DNA of 64,000 nt from Monoplex corrugatus (Eukaryota > Mollusca > Gastropoda > Littorinimorpha > Ranellidae): positions 47,444,464-47,508,463 of the forward strand of contig JAPXFY010000013.1 of the NCBI GenBank assembly GCA_030674185.1, read 5' to 3'. A program made the position numbers and the translations under genes. Positions 48,605-61,430 of the stretch are shown here, piece after piece. The notes under the pieces were generated by a model. That model was not told the origin of the DNA. It worked only from the letters and a program-made list of their open reading frames with translations, and ran no database searches. The first letter of the stretch is position 1. Each line of letters opens with the position of its first letter.

Positions 48605-48700
48605 TTAATACAAGACAAGACAGGCGCAAATTTTCGGCCAACTGGCCTTTGTCAAGCGCAAGATTACAAACAAACACCAGATACAAAAATTATGAGAAAA
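48605..48700. repeat. Dispersed element with TTTTCGGC hairpin, copy 1
   Basis: AAATTTTCGGCCAACTGGCC followed by TTTGTCAAG forms a short hairpin (GGCC 48636-48639 with GGCC 48644-48647). The same frame with different stem bases is at 60726-60757. I do not recognise the family. Confidence 0.45.
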
Positions 48701-49232
48701 AGACTGAAACTTCCCTGCTGCTGTGTCCAATGTGAGAAAAGGAATCTATAGCACTCACAAAGTTGTTTCTCTCAAGGAGTACCAGTTTTGAATTAAGTCT
48801 CACCACTCCCTTCTGGCTAGCCTCAGTTTGGTGGGTTTAGAACTATCTTTCACTGATTTCATCTCATGGTACTGGTAGCATTTCAAACATAATTATTACC
48901 TTTTTCTTAGAATGAATCAAGTGTCACATTACACTTGGAACAGGAAGAAAAGAACAGTCACATAAAGCTTATATCTCTTAGTCTTACGAAAGCATGTTGC
49001 AAACATTATTAATTCTATTGTTCTGGTCTTGCACGAACATGCCAGAGTGCAGACGGAACTTTCCATGTTAAAATCTGTTCTAACTTCTGTGAGGGAATGT
49101 TTTCCATGATAATTTAAAAAAAAATTAATCTATGATTTTGCTCTACTTTGTAAAACAACTGTCAACAATTTGCTGTGCAATCTTCAAGATTTTCCACATA
49201 TTTCTTTGCCTACCTTTCAAGCACATGAACAG

Positions 49233-49424
49233 TTAACCCTTTGACTCCCACTCCCTATCCACCAACTGCAAAAACTTAACTCTTTGACACCCTCACCCTA
49301 TCCACCAACTTCCTGCAGGAAGCTGGTGGATAGGGTGAGGGAGTCAAAGGGACAAGTTTTTGCTTTACTAGCATGGCTGACGGTGCAGGATGCTGGTGAA
49401 CAGGTGCGGGAGTCAAATGGTTAA
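49233..49424. mobile_element. Palindromic TTAA-type MITE (piggyBac-like), 192 bp, best preserved
   Basis: It is flanked by TTAA on both sides with terminal repeats CCCTTTGACTCCCAC and the complement of GCGGGAGTCAAATGG. The inner palindrome has 26-bp arms (49290-49315 and 49316-49341) with one mismatch, no loop, and CTGCAG at the centre. There is no coding capacity. Confidence 0.82.
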
Positions 49425-50554
49425 CCAAGCTGGCCTGTCAACAATAAACCACACCCTATAATATCAAAAGAATAAAATACTGACATTTAATCATCAAGGT
49501 GTTAAGTTCAACCTTTCCGTCATCCCTTACTTAGATCAGAAATGCAATTTTCTCAGAAATCTTTCAACCGTTAGAGGAAGCAGTAAAACGATTTTTTTTT
49601 TTTCGCTCTCTTTATTCAGACACTGGAACTGTCCTCTGAAGCCTATGGATTAAATGTCTTCTTTGACACTGTTGTGTTGCAATTTTTCTCTCGCTCTTGA
49701 CAGAGTGGGGGTGCTATAGTAACATATATGTGTGTTCTGTTTGTAGGCAAGTGTGAATGCAGGGTTGGTTTTTGGCTTTTGTTGTTGTTGCTGTTGTCGT
49801 TGTCCTGCTTGCCTGCTTGCCTGCTTTGTGTTTTTTGTTAAGTCGGTCAGCTCATGGATTACATGATTACTTTCCAGGTTTCAGAAATGCACTGCACTCT
49901 TGGTGGTATCTGTCTTGGTGGGAGTCAAAAAAGTCTACAAGAACAGCATGAGGATTGTGACACAGGAGCAGTGAGAAAGATGAGGTAGAAAAAAAGCAAG
50001 TAAATAATAAAAATGAAATGGTCAAAGTTCTGTTGTTGTTTTTTCAAACTGGAACTGTTGTGCTTCTTCGAAAAGCTTGCAGCATACAAAACTTGTTACC
50101 AGGAGCATATCTTGCTACTTTTCCTTTGTTCAAGGACAATTACACCACAGTGACAACAGCTGGCAGGTCTGTTACTCTAACAATTATCTCGAGTTTGAAC
50201 AACATTAGTAGTGAACAGTCCTTATAAATCTGTCCATTTCATTAAAATTTGATACCTTATCAACACTGATTTTGAAAATTCTAATGAAGTAGCCATCAGC
50301 AACATTTAGAAAGGGTCAAGTGAAAAACTGCATGCACCATACACACCTGCACAGACAGATATTTTGTACTGGTATGTCATGCCTTTCACGCGAACTATGT
50401 TATCTACAGATATTCAGAAACACCTTTAGTTGATATCAAATTCCCTGCTTTGATTCGATTAACATTTTCTCTGTCTCTGAGTCTGATCCTCTGTAATTCT
50501 ATTCTGTCTACAATTTAGAAATGTCAAACAGATAGATCTAAAGTAACAGAAATA

Positions 50555-50930
50555 TCAGTACAATAACCGGACCCATTCAAACAAATGCAGCACAATAATC
50601 AGACCCATTTGAAAAACACAGTACAAGAACTGGACTCATTCAAATAAGTATTGACTACATTACAGTACTTGGACCCATTCAAACAAGTACAGTACAATAA
50701 CTAGACCCATTCAAACAAACACAGCACAATAACTGACTGCACATATATGAAAAAAAAAGTGTAAGGACTGGACTCATCTGAACAATGTACATAGACCCAT
50801 TCAAACAAGTCTCGTTCAAACAAGTACAGTATTTTTTTTTTTGATAACTGAACTCACTGAAATGAATACAATACAATAACTGGACCCATTCAGACATGTA
50901 CAGAACACTAACTGGACCCAATTTCTTTGA
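50555..50930. repeat. Degenerate minisatellite, unit about 36 bp
   Basis: AATAACTGGACCCATTCAAA followed by CAAGTACAGTAC recurs about nine times with substitutions and small gaps. Confidence 0.85.
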
Positions 50931-51317
50931 TGTATCAACTTATCAAGTGATGCATTAAATTTGCTCTTGTCTCTGATTTCCTTGCCAACGGTGCACACGT
51001 TCTCTTCCCTCCCCATGCCTTGATCTCAATAAGATATATATGTTGTATTATTTTCTCTGGTTTCCACAGTTAAATAGAAACTTCTAACCCTTCCACCAAA
51101 ACTGTCACAGACAGAGCGAATGGTCACTGATTGGTAAACACTTGATTGTAAAGTGTCGCAATGATTCCCTTCACCGACAGACTTACAGGAAGCAATAGCT
51201 GTCTATCCCTAAACAACCTCGTTTTCACATGAATCATTGAATGCAGACAGACTTGATCATTGCAAATCATTTCACAGATCAAAACGTTTGAAAAAATGAA
51301 ATAAATTATACCCGCAG

Positions 51318-51428
51318 AAGGCTGCAGAATTGTCATTCACCCAATGGACTAGTAGGTTTTTATTCTGACAGGCTGCAGAATTGTCATTCACCCAATGGAC
51401 TAGTACAGTAGTAGGTTTTTATTCTGAC
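51318..51428. repeat. Two-copy direct repeat of about 50-58 bp
   Basis: GGCTGCAGAATTGTCATTCA plus CCCAATGGACTAGTA and GTTTTTATTCTGAC occurs twice, the second copy with an extra CAGTAGTAG. Confidence 0.9.
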
Positions 51429-51546
51429 TTGACTGTCAGATATTTTATAACACGCCTCAGACAACCGAGCGAGTGCATTTCACCAGCCCTGTATATTATA
51501 TCTATACATATAGTGATATACATATAATGATATATATATTTAATGA

Positions 51547-51656
<110 letters not shown>

Positions 51657-52799
51657 ATAATTAAACGAAAACAATAATTGAATAAAGCACTGCACAATCT
51701 AAACTTCTGCAAGATCTCTTTTCATGCTAACCACTGCAATCAGTTTTTAAGGACTCAGAGCCGACTTCACAATGTATTGGGCTGATGTTTCAATTATCAA
51801 TGAAAAGCAAAGTCTAAGGTAGAGAAATTATATATAAATACATAATATGACACGAAAGAATAATGTGTTCCAGCATGTATCTGTATTGATAATATGATTT
51901 AATACAGTAGAAACTGCTGATGCAAAACTCGGCAGAAAAACAAAAAAAGGCACCAAAATTATAATATATATATATATCTATAAGTATAAGTATAAGCGAT
52001 GAAGTAATAGGACTGGCTAAAAAGAGAAGTCAAGCACGTAAAATAATCAAGAAGAATGTAACAAACTGAAACCAGAATACAAACCAAAGTTGTAAGAGAC
52101 AAAAGAGAGTGGCTTGATTAAGTATGTGCTAAAATCTCCAACTGCAATACAGAAAGAAAATCAAAGATGTTCAAACAAATCAGGAAAGCGAAAACAACCC
52201 AAATTTCAGTCACAAAATCGACAGCAAAGATGGTGCCACTCTAACCAAGACAGAAGACATTCTTGCAAGATGGCATGGGTACAGTAAAAACTTATTCAAT
52301 GACACCACAGCAATAAATCCACAAGGTACTCCCCGTCTCACTTTTTCAGCATTGCAAACCTGAACCTGAACCATCAGTCAATTGAAAATTGAAAAATCAT
52401 CAGAACCAGACATCACTCCTGTCAAGACTAGACAATACTCCTGAAGACATGCTCAAAACACTGACCAATCATGAGTTAAAGCATTGCACCACCAATGCTG
52501 TAAGATATTGAGAACATGTGATTGAGCCAAGAGACTGGGAACTGTTCTACAAGAGCAGAAACACCAAACACTCTTAACAATCACAGAACCACTGCTCTCA
52601 TCAGTCATACCAGCAAAATCCTGTTCAATACTGATCATAATAACTCCAAGTGCAAGCACAATCTTGTTTTGGAAATATGAAACTGCAAGGCAAGATTAAA
52701 CTAAAGCACTACATGTGTGAATTCATGAACAAGTGTTTAAAATGTGCATACATGCATGTTTGCTGCATGTGTTTGTGTGTCTTATGTCTAACGACCCAC

Positions 52800-52869
52800 C
52801 TGCTTGGCCCAGCTGCTTGTAGAACCTGTACTCCAGATGTAACTGGGGTGCCCGAGATTTCATAGGCTC
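52800..52869 (-). CDS. CSNK1G: Casein kinase I gamma, exon C
   Basis: This 70-bp exon (acceptor TTGCAG, donor GTGGGT) encodes [20 protein letters not shown] plus GQA and the first base of a Glu codon completed in exon D. This is the alpha-C region of the kinase, with the gamma-type [20 protein letters not shown] sequence. Confidence 0.96.
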
Positions 52870-53369
52870 CTGCAATGCACAACAAAAGTCCTTAAAAACA
52901 CAAGTTTGTGGACGAGTGAAAAAAACTACTAATTCAGTCAGGAAACCTTTTAAACTACACTTTCAGTACAGTGAGAGTTACAGTCAACCAAATCTCCAAT
53001 AAAAATATTATTCATATTACTTCTATATTACTCAAATTACTCACACTACATGTACATTGACGTAACTGTTTTTCAATATCATTGTTTGATTTGGGATGTT
53101 TTGTTTATAAATATAATTCATAAACTATGTAATTTGTCTGTCCATCTGTTTGTTACTTGCTTGCTTCTTTTTTCCTTAAAAATGGTAACTGATAATGATA
53201 TTGATTTTGTTTTAATACAGATGCCAGATGGATCGATTTATCTAGTTGACTATTTTATAAACTTTTTAATTCCACCCAGAAGTAAAAATAATTGTAGAAT
53301 AACAACAATACTGTAAAAACAAATTAAAGCCCCAAGAACAACAACAACAACAAAAAGGGGGAGAGAGAC

Positions 53370-53400
<31 letters not shown>

Positions 53401-53440
53401 CAGAGACAGACAGACTGAGAGTGTAGGAGAGGGATCTCAC
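52870..53440 (-). other. CSNK1G: CSNK1G intron B-C
   Basis: A 571-bp intron. A GA-rich purine stretch (53358-53422) lies close to the 5' splice site of exon B. Confidence 0.85.
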
Positions 53441-53481
53441 CAATTTGATGGCCACATGCTCATTGTTGTACAGGTTCTTGC
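53441..53481 (-). CDS. CSNK1G: Casein kinase I gamma, exon B (41-bp microexon)
   Basis: This very short exon (acceptor TTTATAG, donor GTGAGA) finishes a Gly codon and encodes KNLYNNEHVAIKL. It contains the ATP-binding Lys of VAIK. The phase matches exon A (one base) and exon C (phase 0). The sequence is close to KNLYTNEYVAIKL of vertebrates. Confidence 0.95.
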
Positions 53482-54553
53482 CTATAAACAGAAATAAAAA
53501 AAAGTTAAAAACATGATTAAATTATTAGATTCTTGTCTGGGTCTGTGGAATTGAAAGAGAGATCTATGCAGTATACAATTTTTTTTTTTAACAGACATCA
53601 TCAGTACAGTGTGTATGACCAAGTTTAGCCATGATATCATGTTAAACTGCCAAGATTTTACATACAGAGGAATTATCTAGAATGTTTGCAAACTAAAAAT
53701 GCTCGGATACTTAAATCAATCAATGATAGAGATTTTTCAGTTTGTATTTTTCTGCCAAGAAACTGCTGACTTAGCCATCAGTCATCTCAAATCTGTGGCA
53801 AAAAAATCAAAAGTCTGATGCATATTAAATACTGTATAGTCAAATCTCAAACTAAAACTAATAAAAACAAAAAATGCCATTCCTGATTCTACCTAGATGT
53901 AACCAATATCATTCACCTCCCAACATTACCTTTCTACAATACATGTTCTTAAACTCATTCACATTGCATATATATTGCTCAAAACTGCAAACCAAAACAA
54001 GAAAACGCCTCACGGCTCAGGAAAGGAAACTTGAGCCCAGCCCAAATAACCCCAACACTAATAACATTAGCAGTCACAACTTTCTTAACACTTCATCAAC
54101 TTTTGGCAAAGTTGATTCACAATCATCCACCGAGCCAGTGAGTCATGAAGTCTGCAAAGAAAGGTCAATGATTTGACAAACAACAAATATTTCATGAGAC
54201 CATGAACTGTACTGTCTCTACAGAAGATACTACAAATTTATACAATGATAACATTTTAATTCAAAAGTCAAAAAGTTAATTTTGCTATGTAATTTTGCTC
54301 AAAATTCTTTAATAAACTACACCAAAACCTGACTTGTTAAAGTTGTTTGTATCTAATTAAAAAAAAGTTTTTTTGGTTTGTACTCTCAGATTACTCTTTA
54401 ATTTCAGTTAGCCTTTTTTACTTTCTCCCTACAAGAAAGGGAAAAGGAGGCGGATGGGGGAGGGATTCATTCAATGGGTGAGTTGAATTTTTTAGTGCAA
54501 GTTTGTTCACTTTGGGTGTCAGTATAAATGTAAATTGTATACTATGCACACAT

Positions 54554-54556
<3 letters not shown>

Positions 54557-54638
<82 letters not shown>
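54557..54638. repeat. (GT)n microsatellite
   Basis: About 40 uninterrupted GT units. Confidence 0.97.
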
Positions 54639-54640
<2 letters not shown>

Positions 54641-55736
54641 AACTATGGGAGTAGCTAGAGTGCATCATATATTATTATGCAATTGCAAGAAATTAGCAAG
54701 CACAGCTTAAATTGAAAAAGTATGTGTGTACACACCTAAAACTGTCCTTTTTGTTTAGTTATAAAACAAAATAAAAGCAGAAAAAAGATTTTAAAAAACA
54801 CAGCTAATCAGTAACCATCTTCAAAATGAAATAAAATATATACATGTAATATATATGTTACACTTACAGAGACTATCTGAATAAATAACTTTCCTTGAAT
54901 TATGGATAGAAAATTTGACAAAGGTTCAAACAGATTTGACAAAGGTTCAAACAGCATACAAAAATTATCTTTATTACACCATTTTACTATCAGCATAAAC
55001 TTAGCTTGTATTATAATTACAAGCTTTCTGATGATATATGCACACACACACACATGTACTCTTAGAATTAATAATACAAGATTAAACATAAAAATGAAAG
55101 TATTGCTTGACTAGATAAATTGGTAACTTGCATTAAGTACTGATCCCCACATTGAAAACAATCTGTTGAAGAACTTCAGGACAGCAAATATGACTGCATG
55201 CTGGTAATGCTAGCACTTTGACCCCAAATGTGAAGAAGGCTTAAAACTAAGCTTTGCCCACCTTGGTAACCCCCTCTCTTATTGATTACCACTGATCCCA
55301 AAGACCAACAGGCCAAGACACTGCTGTGCAACCACTGCTGTTGTATTCCCCATACAAATATTACATTTCACAATGCACTGAAATTGTGGTGCCAAACCAG
55401 TTCTTCCTCCTTCCAGATCAGCTACTTCAGTTAACTTAATGAATGAAATATTAACAAGTCAGTCACAGAAAATAGTAAGAATAAAACAGCGACTTCATAA
55501 TTTGCTTTCATGAAATTTATGCAGGCTGAGACACAGCACCATGCTGATAGCTGAAGGCAACATGAGCTAGGTTAGGTGTACAACCATTACCAGCACTCTA
55601 CCTGGCAATGTCTACCACTATACCAGCACCACCCAAATGCAAACAATGTCTTAAGCAGCCAAACTGGAGCAACAGTTTTGTGGTAGTCTGTGCATGATAC
55701 AATGTCTTGCATGTGTGCAAGTCTCTCTCTATCCTC

Positions 55737-55739
55737 TGT

Positions 55740-55803
<64 letters not shown>

Positions 55804-55878
55804 TGTGTGTGTGTGTGTGTGTGTGGTGTGTGTGTGAGTGTGAGTGAGTGAGTGAGTGAGTGAGTGAGTGAGTGAGAG

Positions 55879-55972
<94 letters not shown>
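55737..55972. repeat. Compound (GT)n, (GAGT)n, (AG)n microsatellite
   Basis: GT runs, a GAGT tetranucleotide block (about 55846-55875), GT again, then about 23 AG units. Confidence 0.95.
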
Positions 55973-55975
<3 letters not shown>

Positions 55976-57798
55976 CATATGTGAGAGTAAATGTGTGTGT
56001 CTCACACATATAATATACATATATACGTACATCCACCCCCACTTCCTTTTGCAACAGACTGAAAATCTTTATTGCAGGTTTGGAATTGTCATAGAAAATG
56101 AAAACATTACAAAACACCTGACTAGTTTTCTGTACAAAAGCATTTAAAATATGAAGTTGAGCTTCTAAAAAATTCTGTTTGTATGAATGTTGTTTTGCTG
56201 TTTTTATTATCCTCTTTCTGAAGAGCTAAAAAAAAATATGTGAATCCACCACCCCGCGTCTCTTTTACACACACACAACACACACACCACACACTGACAC
56301 ACACACACACACACACTGACACACACGATCAACCATACAAACATAACAGTCAACACACACACAATCAGAAAAAATGTAAGTAAACTCTTTAGTCCTTAAC
56401 ACAGGACAGGACTTCTACCCCTTTCTCTGCCACCACAGCCATCACATCAAACACCTGTGAGGAAGGTGTGATGTGCACACAAGCTTTAAGTATAGTTAAC
56501 ACATGTCTAGACCTCTCCAACCCAACCAGTTCCTCCCCTACCCTTCCAAATCAATCACCAGGCCTAAATGCTAATACTGGGAAATGAAAATTTTGTATTA
56601 TATTTAGATACAGATTGTATGCTGAGATGCTATGTTAACATAACTGAATTTGTTTGCTCAATGGCCCCTTCTTCACTTCTCTTTTAAAATGTTATTCAAG
56701 AAATGACAGCATAAGAAAACATCAAATTGAAACAGTGAAACTGAAAGCAACATTTTTTAAAGTAAGTCTGGAACAGAAGAAATCTGCCTCTCAATAAACT
56801 GTTATACTATGAATATTTGGAAATATTTTGAACACACAGTGGTCTGTCATAATGTTTTGTTTGTTTACAACTTGTTTAATTTCACTGTTTGCTTAGAAGA
56901 TGTAATTACTTAATTATACATGTCTTGTAGAGCGCTATACTCCACTACACCGGACTTACTGCATATTGTTTAGTTACATCAAATTTGTTGTTTGGAGGCT
57001 GGTTAGTCTACCTGTGAATCTGGTTAGTTAGATGTTTTGACTAATAGAACACTGCCAAGTCAGTCTAGAGTAGTTCCAATAATCTGTAATCATAGCCAGA
57101 TTTTTTTTTATAGTTTTTTAAATCCATTCTTAAGTTGTTCTAACAGTCCTTTCTCCTGCTTTTTTTTTATCCTCAGAGTGTAAGTGTGTGTGTAAAAGGA
57201 AGACAGGGAGGGGGGGGGGGTTTGAGGACAGTGGGCTGGCCAAGACGGTGAGATGATACAGTAAACCTGCCTATAATGAATTTCCAACAATAACATACTG
57301 TTATTTTCCCTGCCCATTTTCTTCTTATTCCCTCTTGTATAACAAACAAAATCTACTAGCACGCACAATGAGCTCAGTGAACGAACTAGATTTTTCTGCA
57401 GCTTGTCATATAAAAACTAGGACTCAAGACTGGAACAACTGCTCAGCATTGTACACTGCATGTATACAGCAAAGTGATCAACATACTGTGCCAGATTTCT
57501 TCAAATGCCATCGAAAACTTTGTCAGCCAATGATATAATGCCAGCAGTGAAGTGTGTATAGTGTTTCTTTTTGGATTCTTCAGTGACAGATAGATTACTG
57601 ATAAACATCATGTTAACCTAGGCTCTATACTGGAAATGTTTTAAAAAAACGTCTCAACTTCACCAGCAAGCTAAAACAATCAGCGCTGTATGGGGGCAAT
57701 GTTTTTTTTATAAATTGTAGCTACTATGAACTTCTGCTCTAATAACAAACACACATCCATCTCCCTTGAATGTCATTGTAGGCAGACTCCACTCTGCA

Positions 57799-57822
57799 TG
57801 TGTGTGTGTGTGTGTGTGTGTG

Positions 57823-57864
<42 letters not shown>

Positions 57865-57872
57865 GTGCGTGT
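57799..57872. repeat. (GT)n microsatellite
   Basis: GT units with one TTG interruption and GC-containing units at the right edge. Confidence 0.93.
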
Positions 57873-58527
57873 GCGTACATGTGTGCATGCATGTTTAGGT
57901 TTACCCAGACTCTGCACATATTTTGAATAATATAACATCAACTCACATCACAATAAAGAAAAGCAAGAAAATGAAAGTAGGCCCCTAATCAAAATGTTTT
58001 AACTAGAATGGGTGCAACAAACTGGAAAAAAATGGTAACTATTTATTCATCAAAACAAAACAAAAACACATCAATTTTGGTTTTGAAATAATAAGATTTC
58101 AAAATAGGCTACACTCCAACTATTACTGACCACATGCTTCAGCTTTGCCTAGGTTACTGATCTGGCAAACTTATGGTAGATTGTGCTGCAGTGTGTCTGA
58201 TTGTACTGCAGTGTGTCTGCGGAATGAAAATTCTGCAAATGAAGTCTATTGACATAACTTTAGCAATACTATCTATTAATATTAGTTATCATAACTAAAA
58301 ACATCATACTTGTATTCAAATCCAAACTGTGAACTCTCTCGAAATTCTTCATAAATAGCCACACCTAAGCCTTGGATGTGATTCTCAATCTCAGACCCCC
58401 AAATCGCCAATGACTCACATCAGTTTGTCATACCCACAAAACAATATCCATCCATGCACTGCTCCAATAACAAAGGATCAAAACAACATGCATCTAACAA
58501 CCTGTTACATCAAAGAATCATACGTAC

Positions 58528-58717
58528 CCAGTCGGAGTTCACCAAAATTTCCACAGCCAATCTTTTTCCCCACGCGGAAATTTGGCCCGACCATCAGTAC
58601 TCCAGTGTTAGTGGTGGAACCACCTTGTCTGCTAGCGCTGTGCATGCTGCGGGCACTTGCTTTCCGCCGTGATTGATCTTCGGATTTCTCGTAAGTTTCT
58701 CGTTTTGGTGTACTCAT
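58528..58717 (-). CDS. CSNK1G: Casein kinase I gamma, exon A (N-terminus, glycine loop)
   Basis: Casein kinase I gamma is a membrane-anchored Ser/Thr kinase that acts, among other roles, on Wnt co-receptors and in trafficking. This exon begins at the ATG with A at 58717 and encodes [20 protein letters not shown], a basic Ser-rich tail. It then reads [20 protein letters not shown] and GELRL, with the ATP-binding glycine loop, ending one base into a Gly codon at the donor [33 protein letters not shown] is a hallmark of gamma isoforms. The frame stays open upstream (to about 58804). I chose the Met next to the family-like tail; an upstream exon could add residues (see 58834-58894). Eight exons together give about 365 residues against more than 400 in vertebrates; the missing part is the end of the C-terminal tail. 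Confidence 0.95.
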
Positions 58718-58833
58718 CGGGAAGTCTGATGTCTTTCCCGACAACACACCAACAAAACAAATCCTCAAAAATGCACAAACGATAAAATTCAATAATCTTG
58801 TCATGAAAGAAATGAGATGAAAGCCCAGGTCAC

Positions 58834-58894
58834 CAAGCCCCTTCCAAAGTCCCGTTTTGGTGCTTCAGAGGGGCCTCCTCGTCCATGATACATC
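58834..58894 (-). other. CSNK1G: Possible CSNK1G leader exon
   Basis: The minus strand shows GTCGCCACAG, then 61 bp, then a GTGACC donor-like site. The segment contains ATGTATCATGGACGAGGAGG. If spliced to an AG just before ACATCAGACTTCCCGATG (exon A extended by 15 bp), one frame reads [20 protein letters not shown] and runs in frame into exon A. The other ATG gives a short upstream ORF. It could equally be a non-coding 5' UTR exon. Confidence 0.35.
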
Positions 58895-59584
58895 CTGTGG
58901 CGACAATCAAAAAGTTAATTTTACATCACATTTTGGTAATCCTTCAAATCACAAAGAATAAATAATTTTTTTTGAATATTTTTCAAACGTTTCATACAAT
59001 TTTAACCTGCCTCCTTCAGCACAAACCGAGAGCACAAAACACATACAGCACGTGTATTCTTGCGCTAGCGCAATAATGACTCTGTACGAAAACTAAGAGA
59101 GATAAACATCTTATACATTTGGAGAATAACTTTCTTTGTTTAGTTTCTGATAATTTTATGACAAGATGCAAAACGAATTCATTATGTATCACTGCTTTAT
59201 TTTTCACTGCCGCAACAATTACGCCGGAAAAAGGTAAACAGTCATCCGGCGAACTGCGCAAGTCGGAATTCCCGGTATCCAGGCTGTTGCGTGTCATTAT
59301 TTACTGACAACCAAACTTAAAATAAAGATCAAAAGCATCAGAGATGGTAGTGCACGATTGAATCCACTTGATCTGATAGTTAATAATGTCACTTACCCAA
59401 GAGCAGTTCAAAACAGCTTCTATTCCATCAGCAAAATAAATAGGTCAATATGTCAGCTGATAATTTTGCATACGTTCGTCATTTCCGTATCAACAACTAT
59501 GGCGGATGTTTTCAAATGACCCCCTAAATGGATCAGTGATCATCTAAAATATTCTCACACTATTGAAGCCAGCTTGCACAGAAG
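58895..59584. promoter_or_regulatory. Shared intergenic promoter region of CSNK1G and CEP120
   Basis: The two genes diverge from here: CSNK1G leftward, CEP120 rightward, with their coding starts 868 bp apart. No TATA box is evident at either side. CCGGAAAAAG and GGCGAACTGCGCAAG lie near 59223-59262, and a YY1-like ATGGCGG is at 59499. A bidirectional promoter is inferred from geometry; transcription starts are unknown. Confidence 0.55.
59494..59507 (+). promoter_or_regulatory. YY1-like motif CAACTATGGCGGAT
   Basis: It matches the YY1 core AANATGGCGG at most positions and lies about 86 bp upstream of the CEP120 start, where YY1 sites commonly sit in TATA-less housekeeping promoters. The same ATG opens a six-codon ORF (59499-59519, stop TGA), which would be an upstream ORF if transcription starts before it. 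Confidence 0.5.
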
Positions 59585-59624
59585 ATGGGGGAACGCTTTT
59601 TGGTTGTTATATCTGCTTTAGAAG
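59585..59624 (+). CDS. CEP120: CEP120, exon 1
   Basis: ATG at 59585 opens MGERFLVVISALE plus one base of a Gly codon, followed by GT at 59625. This matches the opening beta strand of the N-terminal C2 domain of CEP120 (vertebrate LLIVVSILEG). Exon 2 begins GT, completing GGT (Gly) and continuing RGFPKR, so phase and sequence agree across the intron. CEP120 is a centriole protein needed for centriole elongation and cilium formation. The donor context (G-GTTGGT) is weak, which is the main doubt. Confidence 0.87.
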
Positions 59625-60042
59625 GTTGGTTTATGACTTATTGATTGGCGGGGATATGCAGAATGCCCAATTTAGTGTTTGGTTTTGTCCGCTTCGGCGT
59701 CGAGCATGTCTGATCTCGTCTGACAGATCAGATGTGAGAAGAAAAAAACTCACGGCTCTTCTTTTGATTTTGTTTAATGGCAACCGGTTTTTTCTGTTTT
59801 TTAACAGTTGCATGAATTAAACACGTTTATGCTGTTTAATTTTGCAATTTGAGATGCTGCAGAGTAAACTGTATTACTGTTTGAAACCACCCGCACCCCA
59901 TCCCCCTCCTCAAAACGCGAAAAATTCAGAAGACCAATACTGAAATAGCGTGGACTTGATGTTGAACTGTTCACATGTACTGTCTGTACTGGCTCCTATA
60001 ATTGATAAGTTTCATGCTGTTGTGCCTCAACTCAGAAAAAGA

Positions 60043-60671
<629 letters not shown>

Positions 60672-60689
60672 AGATGAAGCAGCATGTGA

Positions 60690-60795
60690 ACAAAAAAGAC
60701 AACAAGCCGACGTAAAATTTTTCCCAAATTTTCGGCGGTACACCCGCCTTCCTCAAGGGGACTTTATTCTCTGACTACATTGTGCTAAAACACAT
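60690..60795. repeat. Dispersed element with TTTTCGGC hairpin, copy 2
   Basis: CAAATTTTCGGCGGTACACC then CGCCTTCCTCAAG: stem GGCGG (60734-60738) with CCGCC (60744-60748). It has the same frame as 48630-48656, but stem bases differ on both sides in a compensating way. Confidence 0.45.
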
Positions 60796-61012
60796 ACTGT
60801 GACATAGACTGTAAAAAAGAGAACTATTCACCAAATCTAGAATTCATAAAGAGTTATTCATCAGATACAAAGCGTGCAAAACACTGTCCCAGCCCAAACA
60901 TTCACTACTGTTCATGTTTACCCACATGCACTCGCGCACATACACCAGCTCCCCCCCCCACCCCCATTTTTCCATCCTTCTAAAACACAAACTGTTTCCG
61001 CACACATGCACA

Positions 61013-61143
61013 TGCACACACGCGCGTGCACACACGCACACGCACACACACACAACCACACAACCACACAACCACACACACACACGCACTCACACACACA
61101 CACACACACACATACACACACACACATACACAGTAACACACAC
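61013..61143. repeat. (AC)n repeat with AACC variants
   Basis: An interrupted AC tract with three CACAACCA units near 61050-61075. Confidence 0.93.
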
Positions 61144-61430
61144 TTAAGCACACATCTTACATACATAATTTAAAAACACGTCCACACGTGCACGCAGGCA
61201 CATGAGGGAAAAAAGTAGTAGTAATTAAAACAATGAACGAATGAATAGTAAAATGAATACTTAAAAACACTGAAAACATTGCTAACTATCAAGACTGCCA
61301 CAACATGGCGGTAGGAATACAAGCACCAGTCCACGAGCACCCAGTCCAACGCTGTTATATGGTGTTCATCTGCCATCGTCGACAATGACCATGGCTTCAT
61401 GAAGTTGTATATATTAGTGTGTATATATAT

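Larger units (their letters stand above)
53482..58527 (-). other. CSNK1G: CSNK1G intron A-B
   Basis: A 5046-bp intron. It contains GT/AG microsatellites (54557-54638, 55737-55972, 56263-56327, 57799-57872), a 20-bp tandem duplication near 54912-54953 and a short duplication near 58181-58221. No other gene is seen. Confidence 0.85.

Noticed and set aside
58718..58804. An earlier Met (58804) giving a hydrophobic, signal-peptide-like N-terminus for CSNK1G
   Set aside because: CK1 gamma has no signal peptide, and the upstream stretch does not resemble family N-termini. The Met at 58717 leads straight into a typical basic tail. The upstream part is more likely 5' UTR or intron.
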